Positions 45,019-54,518 of a DNA stretch of 64,000 bases are shown here, one piece after another (positions within the stretch are counted from its first letter, which is position 1; every line of letters begins with the position of its first letter). The notes beneath the pieces were generated by a model. It did no database searches. It was not told the DNA's origin and saw only the letters and a program-made list of their open reading frames with translations. Source of the stretch: Skermanella pratensis (GTDB taxonomy: Bacteria; Pseudomonadota; Alphaproteobacteria; Azospirillales; Azospirillaceae); assembly GCF_008843145.1 (NCBI RefSeq), contig NZ_CP030265.1, forward strand, positions 5,759,001 through 5,823,000, written 5' to 3'. The position numbers were made by a program, and so were the translations under genes.

Positions 45019-45723
45019 CTACTCCTTGGGCGGCCGGGCGCCGAAGATCGCGGTGCCGACCCGGACATGGGTGGCGCCGAACCGCACCGCCGTCTCGTAG
45101 TCGCCGCTCATGCCCATGCTGACCACGGGCAGGCCGTGGCGCTTCGCCAGGTCGGACAGCAGAGCGAAATGCAGCGCCGGCTCCTCGTCCGCCGGCGGGA
45201 TGCACATCAGGCCGGAGACGGGCAGCCCGTATTCCGTCCGGCAGGTCTCCAGGAAGGCGCCGACCTCCTCCGGCGGGATGCCGGCCTTCTGCGGCTCCGC
45301 CCCCGTATTGACCTCGACGTAGCAGGCCGGCCGCCGGTCCTGCTTCGCCATCTCCTCGGCCAGCGCCTTGGCCAGCTTCGGGCGGTCCACGGTCTGGATC
45401 ACGTCGAAAAGGGCCACCGCCTCCTTCACCTTGTTGGTCTGGAGCGGACCGATCAGGTGAAGCTCGATGTCGGGATAACGCTCGCGCAGCGCCGGGAACT
45501 TGGCCTTGGCCTCCTGCACCCTGTTCTCGCCGAACACGCGCTGGCCCGCATCCAGCGCCGCCTCCAGCTTCCCGATCGGCTGGACCTTGCCGACGGCGAC
45601 CAGCGTGACGCCGGCGGGATCGCGCCCCGCGGCGCGGGCGGCCCCGGCGATGGCGTTGCGCACGGCCGCCAGGTTCGCGGCGACGTCGGAATCGGACTCA
45701 GGTGTGGGCGTATCGCTGGTCAT
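45019..45723 (-). CDS. YggS/PLPBP family pyridoxal-phosphate homeostasis protein
   Basis: A 234-residue PLP-binding TIM-barrel protein that buffers PLP and affects amino-acid metabolism. Seen: LVAVGKVQPIGKLEAAL with the PLP lysine, VFGENRVQEAKAKFP, ELHLIGPLQTNKVKEAV, CYVEVNTGAEPQKAG, LPVVSMGMSGDYETAVRFGA and THVRVGTAIFGAR. Two consecutive ATGs are possible; the second is listed. It is convergent with the L,D-transpeptidase gene. Confidence 0.93.
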   Translation of the reverse strand: MTSDTPTPESDSDVAANLAAVRNAIAGAARAAGRDPAGVTLVAVGKVQPIGKLEAALDAGQRVFGENRVQEAKAKFPALRERYPDIELHLIGPLQTNKVKEAVALFDVIQTVDRPKLAKALAEEMAKQDRRPACYVEVNTGAEPQKAGIPPEEVGAFLETCRTEYGLPVSGLMCIPPADEEPALHFALLSDLAKRHGLPVVSMGMSGDYETAVRFGATHVRVGTAIFGARPPKE

Positions 45724-45814
45724 CATGGTCCATCTTGTCGCGCATCGGGCCGGAAACGGCAAGGCCCAACCTGGATGGCGGCCCCGGCCGGCTCCCCTGC
45801 CATCTGAGGTGCCG

Positions 45815-45943
45815 GGATCACGGATGAACGGGATGGGCACGGATATAATTTCCCCCTGGTGGATTCGTCCCCCGGCCTGATATTCGATCGGCAAGAAAAC
45901 GCATCCGTGTTCATCCGTGCCTATCCGTGCCCATCCGTGATCC
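45815..45943. repeat. ATCCGTG repeat cluster with inverted copy
   Basis: Right part 45900-45939: four 10-base units ending in ATCCGTG. Left part 45815-45844: GGATCACGGATGAACGGGAT and on, largely the reverse complement. The two can form a long imperfect hairpin. It fills most of the 297-base divergent gap between yggS and the cupin gene. Confidence 0.8.
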
Positions 45944-46020
45944 TGCCGCCTCCGCGAACAAAGGCTTGACCGGATTTCACCCCCCGGGCCGCGGATCAGA
46001 CCCGCGAGAGAGGGACCCCC

Positions 46021-47214
46021 ATGTCCGAGACGATCGCCAGCCTTGCCGACATCCTTCACCCGCTGACGCCGGAGGAGTTCTTCCGCGACTATCACGGCCG
46101 AAAGCCTCTCCACATCCCCGGCGCCGCCGGCAAGCTGGCCTCGGTCATGGACTGGCGGACGCTGTCGGGGCTGCTCGGCCAGTCCGGCCTGTGGTCGTCC
46201 AAGTCGCTCCAGCTCGTGCTCGACACCCGGATCCTCGACGCCTCCGACTATTGCCGGCCGGGCCTGGACCGTGAGGGGCGGGAGGCCATGATGGCCGACC
46301 TGGAGAAGGTCGGCACCTGGCTGCGGCGCGGCGCCTCGCTGGTGTGCAACGACATCGACAGCCTGACCCCCGGCCTGAAGGCGGTCGCCAACGCGTTGGA
46401 ACAGGGCCTCGGCGGCAAGGCCCAGGCCAACCTCTATTGCTCGTGGCGGGCGCACCAGGCGTTCGGCAGCCATTTCGACACCCACGACGTCTATGCCCTG
46501 CATGTGGAGGGGCAGAAGACCTGGCGCATCTACCAGCGCCATTTCGAGGATCCGATCGCCCATCCCTTCTTCAAAACCCTGGGGCAGGACTTCCACGACA
46601 AGCACAAGGGTCCGGTCAGCCTGGAAGTCACGCTGAAGCCGGGCGACGTGCTGTACCTGCCGCGCGGCTGGTACCACGACGCGCTGGCGTCGGGCGAAAC
46701 CGCGATCCACATCGCCTTCGGCCTGACCTCGGTGATCGGGCTCGACCTGATCAGCATGCTGTTCGAGCGGGCGGTGCAGGACCCCCTGTTCCGCCGCACC
46801 GTGCCCCGTCCGGACGCGCCTGACTCGGCGATGGCGGAGCATCTGGCCGCCCTCGGCGCCCGGGTCGCGGAGTATGTGCGTGAACCGGCCGTGGTCCAGC
46901 AGTTCGCCGCCTTCATGCGCGGCTACCACTACGACCGCGGCACCCTCGACCTGCCCGGCGACGCGCTGGCGAAGCGCTGGCGCCGCCGCAGCGCCAGCCT
47001 AAAGGTGACCCGCGGCCCGGCCGGCTGGCAGCTCGGCGACGACCGCCGCGCGGTGCCGATCCCGCCGGGCGCCGAAGGCCCGGTATCCTGGGTCGTCGGC
47101 CGGGAGAGCTTCACCGAGACCGAACTGGCCCAGGCGCACCCCGGCCTGAACGAGAAGGCCCGGCGCCAGTTGCTGACGGACCTGTCCAACATGAAGGTGG
47201 TCGAGGTGGCGTGA
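46021..47214 (+). CDS. JmjC/cupin-fold oxygenase (YcfD/RoxA-like)
   Basis: A 397-residue Fe(II)/2-oxoglutarate oxygenase of the ribosomal-protein hydroxylase type. Seen: FFRDYHGRKPLHIPG, the iron site FGSHFDTHDVYALHVEGQKT (H151, D153) and YLPRGWYHDA (H219), then a C-terminal winged-helix-like region (KVTRGPAGWQLGD; LLTDLSNMKVVEVA). By homology it may hydroxylate a ribosomal protein such as uL16; the substrate is inferred only. It stops one base before the toxin gene's end (convergent). Confidence 0.87.
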   Translation: MSETIASLADILHPLTPEEFFRDYHGRKPLHIPGAAGKLASVMDWRTLSGLLGQSGLWSSKSLQLVLDTRILDASDYCRPGLDREGREAMMADLEKVGTWLRRGASLVCNDIDSLTPGLKAVANALEQGLGGKAQANLYCSWRAHQAFGSHFDTHDVYALHVEGQKTWRIYQRHFEDPIAHPFFKTLGQDFHDKHKGPVSLEVTLKPGDVLYLPRGWYHDALASGETAIHIAFGLTSVIGLDLISMLFERAVQDPLFRRTVPRPDAPDSAMAEHLAALGARVAEYVREPAVVQQFAAFMRGYHYDRGTLDLPGDALAKRWRRRSASLKVTRGPAGWQLGDDRRAVPIPPGAEGPVSWVVGRESFTETELAQAHPGLNEKARRQLLTDLSNMKVVEVA

Positions 47215-47682
47215 TCAGGGATCGGGGTCGATGGGGTAGGAGTGGTCGGCCACCCAGTCGCGGAACCTGTCTTCCGACAGCGCGCCGGCGGCGAGATCCA
47301 GGATCCTGTCGGCCGCTTCGCGCTCGGTCGCGTCGAGTTCGAACCCGTTCAGGCCGAGCGTGACGCCGAGCGCCGCGAAGGCCGCCCGCTTGTTGCCGTC
47401 CACGAAAGGATGGCTCCGGCATATGCTGACGCACAATGCCGCCGCCAGATCGAAGATCGTCAACTTGTCGTCAACGTCGGCGTTGGGTTGGAAAGGGCGG
47501 GCCAGCGATGCCTCCAGCGCTCCGGGATCGCGCAATCCCGGAGCCCCGCCATGCTCCGCCAGCAATTCGCCATGAAGGTCGAGGAGCGCCTGCAAAGGCG
47601 GGTTCAGGAAACGCCTGCCCTGGATCGTCGCTTCTTCGACGACCAAGTTCATTTCGGCCGGGCTCATTTCGGCCGGGCTCAT
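47215..47682 (-). CDS. Doc-family (Fic-fold) toxin
   Basis: A 155-residue toxin of the death-on-curing type, which phosphorylates EF-Tu in phage P1 Doc. Seen: LLAEHGGAPGLRDPGALEAS, and the Fic/Doc motif HPFVDGNKRAAF. The N terminus has two exact copies of MSPAE before MNLVVEE, giving three possible starts (47682, 47667, 47652). The first overlaps the antitoxin stop as ATGA, so translational coupling favours it. Confidence 0.92.
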   Translation of the reverse strand: MSPAEMSPAEMNLVVEEATIQGRRFLNPPLQALLDLHGELLAEHGGAPGLRDPGALEASLARPFQPNADVDDKLTIFDLAAALCVSICRSHPFVDGNKRAAFAALGVTLGLNGFELDATEREAADRILDLAAGALSEDRFRDWVADHSYPIDPDP

Positions 47683-47903
47683 TTTGAAAGGATCGCCATG
47701 GTGCGGCGATAGCGTGCCGCGAACCGCCGTCCGATCTCCATCGCCTGATTGTAACCGTCATCCGCCTTGGTGATCTCGATCTTTCCATCCCGGACTTCGA
47801 CCGCGACCTCGTCGCCTCGGCTCAGCCCGGCCGAGGCAAGCACGTCGCGGGGCACGGTCAGGCCGGTCGAATTGCCGATCTTGGTCAGTTTGGTGGTGTG
47901 CAT
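47679..47903 (-). CDS. AbrB/MazE-family antitoxin
   Basis: A 74-residue protein with a swapped-hairpin DNA-binding domain: TKLTKIGNSTGLTVPRDVL, ASAGLSRGDEVAVEVRDGKI, and an acidic/basic tail ending RRTMAILSK that would wrap the toxin. It is encoded just ahead of the Doc toxin with a four-base overlap, the standard antitoxin-first order; the pair should autoregulate. The start MHTTKLTK is used. Confidence 0.9.
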   Translation of the reverse strand: MHTTKLTKIGNSTGLTVPRDVLASAGLSRGDEVAVEVRDGKIEITKADDGYNQAMEIGRRFAARYRRTMAILSK

Positions 47904-48001
47904 GGTGGCCTCGCCTCTGTGACTGTCCAATTATGTAATAACGTCCGTTATTACATCAGGGAGAATTCACGGCGATTGGGCCTGATAGCCATTGCCCAAC
48001 G

Positions 48002-48033
48002 AAAACGGGGCGGTGGCTCGCACCACCGCCCCG
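48002..48033 (-). terminator. Terminator of the first porin gene
   Basis: Read leftward, an 11-base-pair GC stem (CGGGGCGGTGG and complement, six-base loop) followed by TTTTCGTT, 50 bases past the porin stop at 48083. Confidence 0.82.
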
Positions 48034-48082
48034 GTTCCGAAGCCTCCAGGAACTTCCCAAGCCCGCGAGGGCCGGGCGGTTC

Positions 48083-49207
48083 TTAGAAGTTCAGGCGGGT
48101 GCTGATCAGCCACACGAAGCCTTCGTTGCTCGTCTTGGCGGAGTTCTTCCCGGCGGTCAGGAGCCGGGTCTCGTCATCGATGAACATCACGTCGGACTGC
48201 AGCAGCATGCCGGGGGCGACGGTGTAGACTCCGCCCACGCCATAGGCTTTGTACTCGGACCAGTTCGTTCCGCGAACGCCGTCGTTTTCCATGTAGGTGC
48301 CGCTGATCGCGATCGGGCCGGTGGTGTAGCCGAGACCGACATGCCAGACGCTCTGGTCACCGAAAGAATCGATATTGGCCCTGGTCAAAGCATTGCCGGT
48401 CGTCATGTTCGCCTTGTCATTGTCGGCGTAACCGCCGCCGAAAGCGAAACCGGCGTACTTCACCTGTCCACCGGCATACAGAGCGGTATAGTCCTGCGCG
48501 CCCTGTACGCCAGCGTTGGAGTTGCCTGCGGCGGTGCTTCCGGTGAAGGCCAGGGCGACGCCGACACCGCTGAAATCGCCGGTATAGTTGACGCCGAACT
48601 CGACCAAGTCCTTGTAGTTGGTGATCTGCTTGGCCGTCACGACGGACTGGCCCTCGTTGCCGTTCTGCGGGGTATAGCTGACGCCGCCCTGGAAGCCCGC
48701 GACGCGCGGGGTTAGGTACATGACCTTGGTCGCATCGCTCGAGTCGAAGGCGTAGTAGCCGCCATTCGGCTGACCGGTGATGAAATCGGAATAGTCACCA
48801 TCGATCTGGCCGACGCCATAGATGGGAGCGACGATGACCAGGGTATCGCTCGCGCCATCGAAGTCGCCCAGCTCGATCCGGCCCCAGGAGCCGCCGAGAT
48901 AGACCGAAGCCTCGTCGGTGGTGATGCCGTTCGAATTGGGCGGGTTCGTGCCGGAAATGCCGGTGTTCTGAAGCTCGATCTTGGCACCGTACAGCAGACC
49001 GTTGTCGGCCTTGCCGTCCGCCCTGATCAGGATCTCGGTCTCGATCTGGAAATCGCGTTCCGACGAGTTGTTGACGGCGTCCTCATCGAAGGTCGCGGCG
49101 AAGAATTCGGTGTAGCCGCCCAGGGTGACCTTGATCTGGGCGTTGGCGGCGGAAGCGAAACCGGCGACGGCGGCGAGCGCGGTGGTGGCGAGGAGGATGT
49201 TCCTCAT
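48083..49207 (-). CDS. Outer-membrane porin (gram-negative porin family), copy 1
   Basis: A 374-residue exported protein. Signal peptide MRNILLATTALAAVAGFASA then ANAQ. The mature part starts IKVTLGGYTEFFAATFDEDA and has alternating beta-strand patterns, with LLYGAKIELQNTGISG, TDEASVYLGGSWGRIELGDF and YSDFITGQPNGGY; it ends in Phe (STRLNF), the usual outer-membrane assembly signal. A general diffusion channel is expected. It is a tandem paralogue of the next gene and has its own terminator. Confidence 0.93.
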   Translation of the reverse strand: MRNILLATTALAAVAGFASAANAQIKVTLGGYTEFFAATFDEDAVNNSSERDFQIETEILIRADGKADNGLLYGAKIELQNTGISGTNPPNSNGITTDEASVYLGGSWGRIELGDFDGASDTLVIVAPIYGVGQIDGDYSDFITGQPNGGYYAFDSSDATKVMYLTPRVAGFQGGVSYTPQNGNEGQSVVTAKQITNYKDLVEFGVNYTGDFSGVGVALAFTGSTAAGNSNAGVQGAQDYTALYAGGQVKYAGFAFGGGYADNDKANMTTGNALTRANIDSFGDQSVWHVGLGYTTGPIAISGTYMENDGVRGTNWSEYKAYGVGGVYTVAPGMLLQSDVMFIDDETRLLTAGKNSAKTSNEGFVWLISTRLNF

Positions 49208-49374
49208 TGTTTTGACTCCCTCTAAAGACCTTTGGGCTACCCAATCTATCGGGCATGCGATTTTGGATAAGCCTTTAGGGGTAATTCATGCAATCCACTA
49301 TCACCATCTGCCGTGTAGAAGCGCCCACACTGTGACGCGATAGACACATTGCCGCTTTCGGACCTCCCGGAATC

Positions 49375-49406
49375 GGAACGGCGGCATCCGGGGATGCCGC
49401 CGTTCC
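49375..49406 (-). terminator. Hairpin after the second porin gene
   Basis: A 13-base perfect stem (GGAACGGCGGCAT and complement, six-base loop), 35 bases past the porin stop at 49441. There is no clear T-run, so it may be a processing or stabilising hairpin rather than a full terminator. Confidence 0.5.
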
Positions 49407-49440
49407 TGCGTAGGTGAAGCCGGTGCGGATGCCGCCGGTA

Positions 49441-50544
49441 TCAGAAGTCCAGGCGGGTACCGACCACGAAGACGTAGCCGTCGTTGCTGCCCTTGACCGT
49501 GGCGCCGCGGGTGCCGGTCAGGACATCGTCCTCGAAGAAGGTGACTTCGGTCTCCAGGATCATGCCGGGGGCCAGGGCATAGGTGGCGCCCACGCTGAAG
49601 GCTTGATAGTCGTCGCTATAGTCGGTCGAACCGCCGTACGCCCCGGTATAGCCCTCGGCGTTCAGGTAGCTGGCAGCGACTGCAAACGGGCCGACGGTGT
49701 AGCTGCCGCCGACATGCCAGGCGGTCTGGTCGTCGTCGATCGCGCCCGTGGTCGGCAGCAGGAAATCGCCCGCATCGACATAGCCGCCGCCGAAGGCGAA
49801 GCCGCCGAAGGTGAACTGGGCGCCCAGGTTCCAGGCGGTGAAATCCTCCACGTCGCTGGTGCTGCCGCTCGACGCCGTGGTCAGGGTGGCGCCGAGCGCC
49901 ACGCCCAAGCCCCCGAACTCGCCCGTGTAGTTGACGCCGAACTCGCCAATATCCTTGTAGGTGCTGAAATTCTTCCGTAGAACGACGTTCTGCCCCTCGC
50001 TGTCGCTTTCCGGCGTGTAGCTGGCGCCGGCCTGAAAGCCCGCGATCCGCGGCGTCAAGTACATGATCTTGGTCACGTCGCCGCTGTTGGGGATGTGCAT
50101 GCCGAAGTTCGGCTGGCCGCCCGCGAAGTCGACATAGTCGCCGTCGATCTGCTCCACGCCGACCACGGGAGCATAGATCTTCAGGGTATCGGACGCGCCG
50201 TCGAAGTCGCCCAGTTCCAGCCGGCCCCAAGTGCCGCCCAGGTAGACCGAAGCCTCATCGATGGTGACGCCGGTGGTGTTGGTCGTGTCGGAAATACCGG
50301 TGTTCTGCAACTCGATCTTGGCGCCGTACAGCAGGCCGTTGTCGGCCTTGCCGTCCGCCTTGACCACGATCTCGGCTTCGAACTGGAACTCCCGGCTGGT
50401 GCGGTCGGAGCCCGTGTCGTCGTCGTAGGTCGCGGCGAAGAACTCGGTGTAGCCGCCGAGCGTGACGGTAACTTGCGCCTGGGCTTGCGCGGCGAACGCG
50501 CAAACGGCTGCGGTGGCGGTCGTGGCGAGAAGGAACTTGCGCAT
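49441..50544 (-). CDS. Outer-membrane porin (gram-negative porin family), copy 2
   Basis: A 367-residue paralogue of the first porin: signal peptide MRKFLLATTATAAVCAFAAQ then AQAQ, VTVTLGGYTEFFAATYDDDT, LLYGAKIELQNTGISDTTNT, IDEASVYLGGTWGRLELGDF, and a final GTRLDF ending in Phe. The N-terminal third is nearly the same as copy 1, while the loops differ (for example the SSGSTSDVEDFTAW region). Both upstream leaders share GCGATAGACA and related segments, implying a duplicated promoter. Confidence 0.93.
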   Translation of the reverse strand: MRKFLLATTATAAVCAFAAQAQAQVTVTLGGYTEFFAATYDDDTGSDRTSREFQFEAEIVVKADGKADNGLLYGAKIELQNTGISDTTNTTGVTIDEASVYLGGTWGRLELGDFDGASDTLKIYAPVVGVEQIDGDYVDFAGGQPNFGMHIPNSGDVTKIMYLTPRIAGFQAGASYTPESDSEGQNVVLRKNFSTYKDIGEFGVNYTGEFGGLGVALGATLTTASSGSTSDVEDFTAWNLGAQFTFGGFAFGGGYVDAGDFLLPTTGAIDDDQTAWHVGGSYTVGPFAVAASYLNAEGYTGAYGGSTDYSDDYQAFSVGATYALAPGMILETEVTFFEDDVLTGTRGATVKGSNDGYVFVVGTRLDF

Positions 50545-50704
50545 CTGTTTTCCCCGTAATGACTTCTGGTCTATCGACCGTTCGGCCTATTGTTGTGATT
50601 TTCGGGGTATGAGTCGCAAATGCTTTCTATTGCGATGCGATAGACAACCTGAGACCGTAACAAATTTGCCACTTATGTGGTAATCAGAACGGTGAGGAAC
50701 GCTT

Positions 50705-50998
50705 ATGGAACTTGGCGGCTGGGTGTACATGATGGCGAACCGGCCGGACGGAACTCTCTATGTCGGCGTCACTGCCGATCTTGCCCGGCGCGCTTACGAG
50801 CACCGCAAACGAACGTCTAACCGCTTCACCAAGCGCTACAACGTACAGCGTCTGGTGTGGCTCGAGCGGTACGACGACATCCGCTTGGCGATCCAGCGCG
50901 AAAAGAACATCAAGCACTGGCCACGGGCGTGGAAGGTGGCGCTGATCGTCGTCGCGAATCCGGAGTGGAGGGACCTGTACGAGGACCTGATGAAGTGA
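50705..50998 (+). CDS. GIY-YIG nuclease-domain protein
   Basis: A 97-residue single-domain protein of the UPF0213-like/COG2827 type. Seen: GGWVYMMANRPDGTLYVGVT (the GIY-YIG equivalents VYM and LYVG), DLARRAYEHRK with the conserved Arg and His, RLVWLERYDDIRLAIQREKN with catalytic Glu, and IKHWPRAWKV. A role in DNA repair or mobility is unproven for this common small family. Confidence 0.92.
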   Translation: MELGGWVYMMANRPDGTLYVGVTADLARRAYEHRKRTSNRFTKRYNVQRLVWLERYDDIRLAIQREKNIKHWPRAWKVALIVVANPEWRDLYEDLMK

Positions 50999-51044
50999 CT
51001 GTCGCTTCTCCTTTTTGCCAGGGCCTCCGCTCCCCCTCCCCGTC

Positions 51045-51067
51045 ATGACCGGGCTTGACCCGGTCAT
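51045..51067. repeat. REP-like palindrome, family B
   Basis: Perfect nine-base arms ATGACCGGG and complement around CTTGA. It is a single half-element, related to 18991-19056 and 55607-55689, in the gap between the GIY-YIG and DUF3576 genes. Confidence 0.85.
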
Positions 51068-51181
51068 CGCCCGGCGTTCGGAAGGGGCGGAAGGGCCGCA
51101 GCCCTTCTGAGCACGCCGATTGACCGATCGCTTGCGCTCGCACACGCCTATGGTCTAATTTCCGGCGCCCGAACCGCAGAG

Positions 51182-51796
51182 ATGTCAGACAAAATGGCCC
51201 GATTTCCGCTTCCCAACGTTCAGATGCGCAACACCCAGGGGGCGCCGACCCGGCGCAAGTCGGCCGCAGCCCTGCTGGGCGTGCTCGGCGCGACGCTGCT
51301 GCTGAGCGGTTGCGGCGGCGTCCAGCCGGAAGCCAAGTTCCCCGACCCGGACGAGGACAAGCGGTACCGCTACGGCAGCCTGCTGGGCGGCGAGGGCGGG
51401 TTCACGTTGCTCGGCCCGCGCCGCGCCGAGTCGGGGCCGCAGGACGGCCAGGGCATCGGCGTCAACAGCTATCTGTGGCGCGCCTCGCTCGACACGCTGG
51501 CCTTCATGCCGATCGCCTCGGCCGATCCGTTCGGCGGCGTGATCCTGACCGACTGGTATTCCCCGCCGGAAACACCGAACGAGCGGTTCAAGGTCAACCT
51601 CTACATCCTCGACCGGCAGCTTCGCGCCGACGGGGTGCGGGTCAGCGTCTTCCGGCAGCAGCGCGCCGGCACAGGGCCGAACGGCGGGGAATGGCGGGAC
51701 TCCGGCGTCAGCACCGAGACGGCAAGCCGGCTGGAGGACACCATCCTGACGCGCGCCCGCCAGATCCGGATCGCGCAGACCGCCGACAGCCGTTAG
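51182..51796 (+). CDS. DUF3576 lipoprotein
   Basis: A 204-residue protein. Seen: an N-terminal hydrophobic segment with lipobox LLLSGC (Cys about residue 43), then GGVQPEAKFPDPDEDKRYRY, GVNSYLWRASLDTLAFMPIA, ASADPFGGVILTDWY and FKVNLYILDRQLRADGVRVS, the DUF3576 hallmarks. It is expected in the cell envelope and is regularly found before leuS in alphaproteobacteria. The start may be 51182 or the ATG at 51194 or 51224. Confidence 0.88.
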   Translation: MSDKMARFPLPNVQMRNTQGAPTRRKSAAALLGVLGATLLLSGCGGVQPEAKFPDPDEDKRYRYGSLLGGEGGFTLLGPRRAESGPQDGQGIGVNSYLWRASLDTLAFMPIASADPFGGVILTDWYSPPETPNERFKVNLYILDRQLRADGVRVSVFRQQRAGTGPNGGEWRDSGVSTETASRLEDTILTRARQIRIAQTADSR

Positions 51797-51925
51797 GCCT
51801 CCCGCGCGGCGGGAATTTTCCGGGCTCCGGCGGGAACGATCGGCCGGGGCCGACGATAGACGATGGTGCATTGGTGATGTGTCGCCCGCCCGGCTTGGGC
51901 ACTGGGGCGCGGTGAGGAATGGTTC

Positions 51926-54490
51926 ATGTCGCGGTACAACTCCAAGGAAACGGAAGCCAAGTGGCAGGCGGTCTGGGACGAGCGCGGAAGCTTCGTCGCC
52001 CACGAGGACCCGGCCCGGCCGAAATACTACGTGCTGGAGATGTTCCCGTACCCGTCGGGGAGGCTCCATGTCGGCCACGCCCGCAACTACGCCATCGGCG
52101 ACATGGTGGCGCGCTACAAGCGGGCGCGCGGCTTCAACGTGCTCCATCCCATGGGCTGGGACGCCTTCGGCCTGCCGGCGGAGAACGCCGCGATCGCCAA
52201 CAAGGTGCATCCCGCGACCTGGACCTACGAGAACATCGCGACCATGCGCGCCCAGCTCAAGACGCTGGGCCTCGCCTATGACTGGACGCGCGAGATCGCG
52301 ACCTGCGCGCCCGAATATTACCGCCACGAACAGAAGATCTTCCTGGACTTCCTGAAGGCGGGCCTGGCCTACCGCAAGGAAAGCTGGGTCAACTGGGACC
52401 CGGTCGAGAACACCGTGCTGGCCAACGAGCAGGTGATCGACGGCCGCGGCTGGCGCTCCGGCGCGCCGGTCGAGAAGCGCAAGCTCAGCCAGTGGTTCCT
52501 CAAGATCACCCAGTACGCCGACGAGCTGCTGGAAGCCATCGGCACGCTCGACCGCTGGCCGGACAAGGTCCGGACCATGCAGGACAAGTGGATCGGCAAG
52601 TCCTCCGGCCTGCGCTTCGCCTTCGACCTGGAGAATGATCCCGACAGGATCGACGTCTTCACGACCCGGCCCGACACGCTGTTCGGCGCCAGCTTCGTCG
52701 CGGTGTCGCCCAACCACCCGCTGGCGGCCCGGCTGGCGGCGTCCAACCCGGACCTCGCGGCCTTCATCGCGGAGTGCAACCGCATCGGCACCAGCGAGGC
52801 GGCGATCGAGACGGCGGAGAAGCTGGGCTTCGACACCGGGCTGAAGGCGATCCACCCCTTCGTCGAGGGCCGGACCGTGCCGGTCCACGTCGCCAACTTC
52901 GTGCTGATGGAATACGGCACCGGCGCCATCTTCGGCTGCCCGGCCCACGACCAGCGCGACCTGGACTTCGCCCGCAAATACGGTCTGCCTGTCCTGCCCG
53001 TCGTCATCCCCGATGGTGCCGACCCGGCCGCGTTCGAGATCGGCGCCGAGCCCTATCTCGGCCCCGGCCACCTGGCGAACTCCGGCTTCCTGGACGGGCT
53101 GGAGGTCGAGGCGGCCAAGCGTGCCGTGATCGACCGCATGGAAGCCGCCGGCAAGGGCGAGGGCACCACCATCTACCGCCTGCGCGACTGGGGCGTCAGC
53201 CGCCAGCGCTACTGGGGCTGCCCGATCCCGGTGATCCATTGCGAAAAGTGCGGCATCGTCCCGGTGCCGGAGCGGGACCTGCCGGTGGAGCTGCCGACCG
53301 ACGTCAGCTTCGACCAGCCGGGCAACCCGCTGGACCACCATCCGACCTGGAAGCACACGACCTGCCCGGCCTGCGGCGGCGAGGCCCGGCGGGAAACCGA
53401 CACCTTCGACACCTTCTTCGAAAGCTCCTGGTACTTCGCGCGCTTCTGCTCGCCCCACGACACGGCGACCGCGTTCGACCGGGGTGCCGCCGACTACTGG
53501 CTGCCGGTCGACCAGTATATCGGCGGCGTCGAGCATGCGGTGCTCCACCTGCTCTATTCCCGCTTCTTCACCCGCGCCCTCAAGGACTGCGGCTATCTCG
53601 GCGTGGCCGAGCCCTTCGCGGGGCTGATGACCCAGGGCATGGTGACCCACGCGACCTACCGCGACGCCTCCGGCCAGTGGCTCTATCCGGAGGAGGTCGA
53701 GCATCGCGACGGCCTGACCGTCAGGCGCGGCACCGGCGAGGCGGTGGAGGCCGGCCGGCTGGAGAAGATGAGCAAGTCGAAGAAGAACGTCGTCGGCCTG
53801 GAGCACATCATCGACACCTACGGCGCGGACACCATGCGGCTGCTGCTGCTGTCCGACAGCCCGCCGGAACGCGACCTGGAATGGACCGAGTCGGGCATCG
53901 ACGGCGCCTGGCGCTACGTCGCCCGCGTCTGGCGCCTGATCACCGAGCCGGCGGTGCCCCTGGCCGCCTCCGGCACCCCGGCCCCGGCGGAGATCTCCGC
54001 GAAGGGGCAGGCGGTCCGCCGGATCGTGCACAAGACGATCGACGGCTTCGGTGACGACGTCGAGAAATTCCGTTTCAACAAGGCCGTCGCCCGCGCCCGC
54101 GAACTGACCAACGCCCTGGCCGAGCTGGACGGCAAAGGCGCCGGCGAGGACTGGGTGCTGCGTGAAGGTTACGAGACGCTGGTCAAGCTGATCGGCCCGA
54201 TGATGCCGCACCTGGGCGAGGAGCTGTGGCAGGGGCTGGGGCATTCCACCCTGCTGACCGAGTCGCCCTGGCCCGAGGCCGACCCGGCCCTGGTGGTGGA
54301 CGAGAGCGTGGTGGTCGCGGTCCAGGTCAACGGCAAGCTGCGCGCCCAGATCCCGCTGCCGCGCGACGCCGCCGAGGACGCCGCGCGGGAGGCCGCGCTG
54401 GCCGACGCCAACGTGCAGCGGGCCATGGACGGCAAGGCGATCCGCAAGCTGGTCTATGTGCCCAACCGGATCGTCAATGTGGTGGTGTGA
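51926..54490 (+). CDS. leuS: Leucyl-tRNA synthetase
   Basis: An 854-residue class Ia synthetase. Seen: [20 protein letters not shown] (HIGH motif), the editing domain with [40 protein letters not shown], a zinc-like insertion with CEKCGIV and [19 protein letters not shown], and KMSKSKKN. It is full length. It is followed by holA after only 28 bases; the lptE gene often found between them is absent. Confidence 0.98.
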   Translation: MSRYNSKETEAKWQAVWDERGSFVAHEDPARPKYYVLEMFPYPSGRLHVGHARNYAIGDMVARYKRARGFNVLHPMGWDAFGLPAENAAIANKVHPATWTYENIATMRAQLKTLGLAYDWTREIATCAPEYYRHEQKIFLDFLKAGLAYRKESWVNWDPVENTVLANEQVIDGRGWRSGAPVEKRKLSQWFLKITQYADELLEAIGTLDRWPDKVRTMQDKWIGKSSGLRFAFDLENDPDRIDVFTTRPDTLFGASFVAVSPNHPLAARLAASNPDLAAFIAECNRIGTSEAAIETAEKLGFDTGLKAIHPFVEGRTVPVHVANFVLMEYGTGAIFGCPAHDQRDLDFARKYGLPVLPVVIPDGADPAAFEIGAEPYLGPGHLANSGFLDGLEVEAAKRAVIDRMEAAGKGEGTTIYRLRDWGVSRQRYWGCPIPVIHCEKCGIVPVPERDLPVELPTDVSFDQPGNPLDHHPTWKHTTCPACGGEARRETDTFDTFFESSWYFARFCSPHDTATAFDRGAADYWLPVDQYIGGVEHAVLHLLYSRFFTRALKDCGYLGVAEPFAGLMTQGMVTHATYRDASGQWLYPEEVEHRDGLTVRRGTGEAVEAGRLEKMSKSKKNVVGLEHIIDTYGADTMRLLLLSDSPPERDLEWTESGIDGAWRYVARVWRLITEPAVPLAASGTPAPAEISAKGQAVRRIVHKTIDGFGDDVEKFRFNKAVARARELTNALAELDGKGAGEDWVLREGYETLVKLIGPMMPHLGEELWQGLGHSTLLTESPWPEADPALVVDESVVVAVQVNGKLRAQIPLPRDAAEDAAREAALADANVQRAMDGKAIRKLVYVPNRIVNVVV

Positions 54491-54518
54491 CCCCGCGGCC
54501 CGCCAGGGGATGTAGGCC

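Noticed and set aside
47215-47903. Toxin-antitoxin pair considered as part of a defence island
   Set aside because: No nuclease, helicase, methylase or other defence gene is adjacent; neighbours are an oxygenase and porins.
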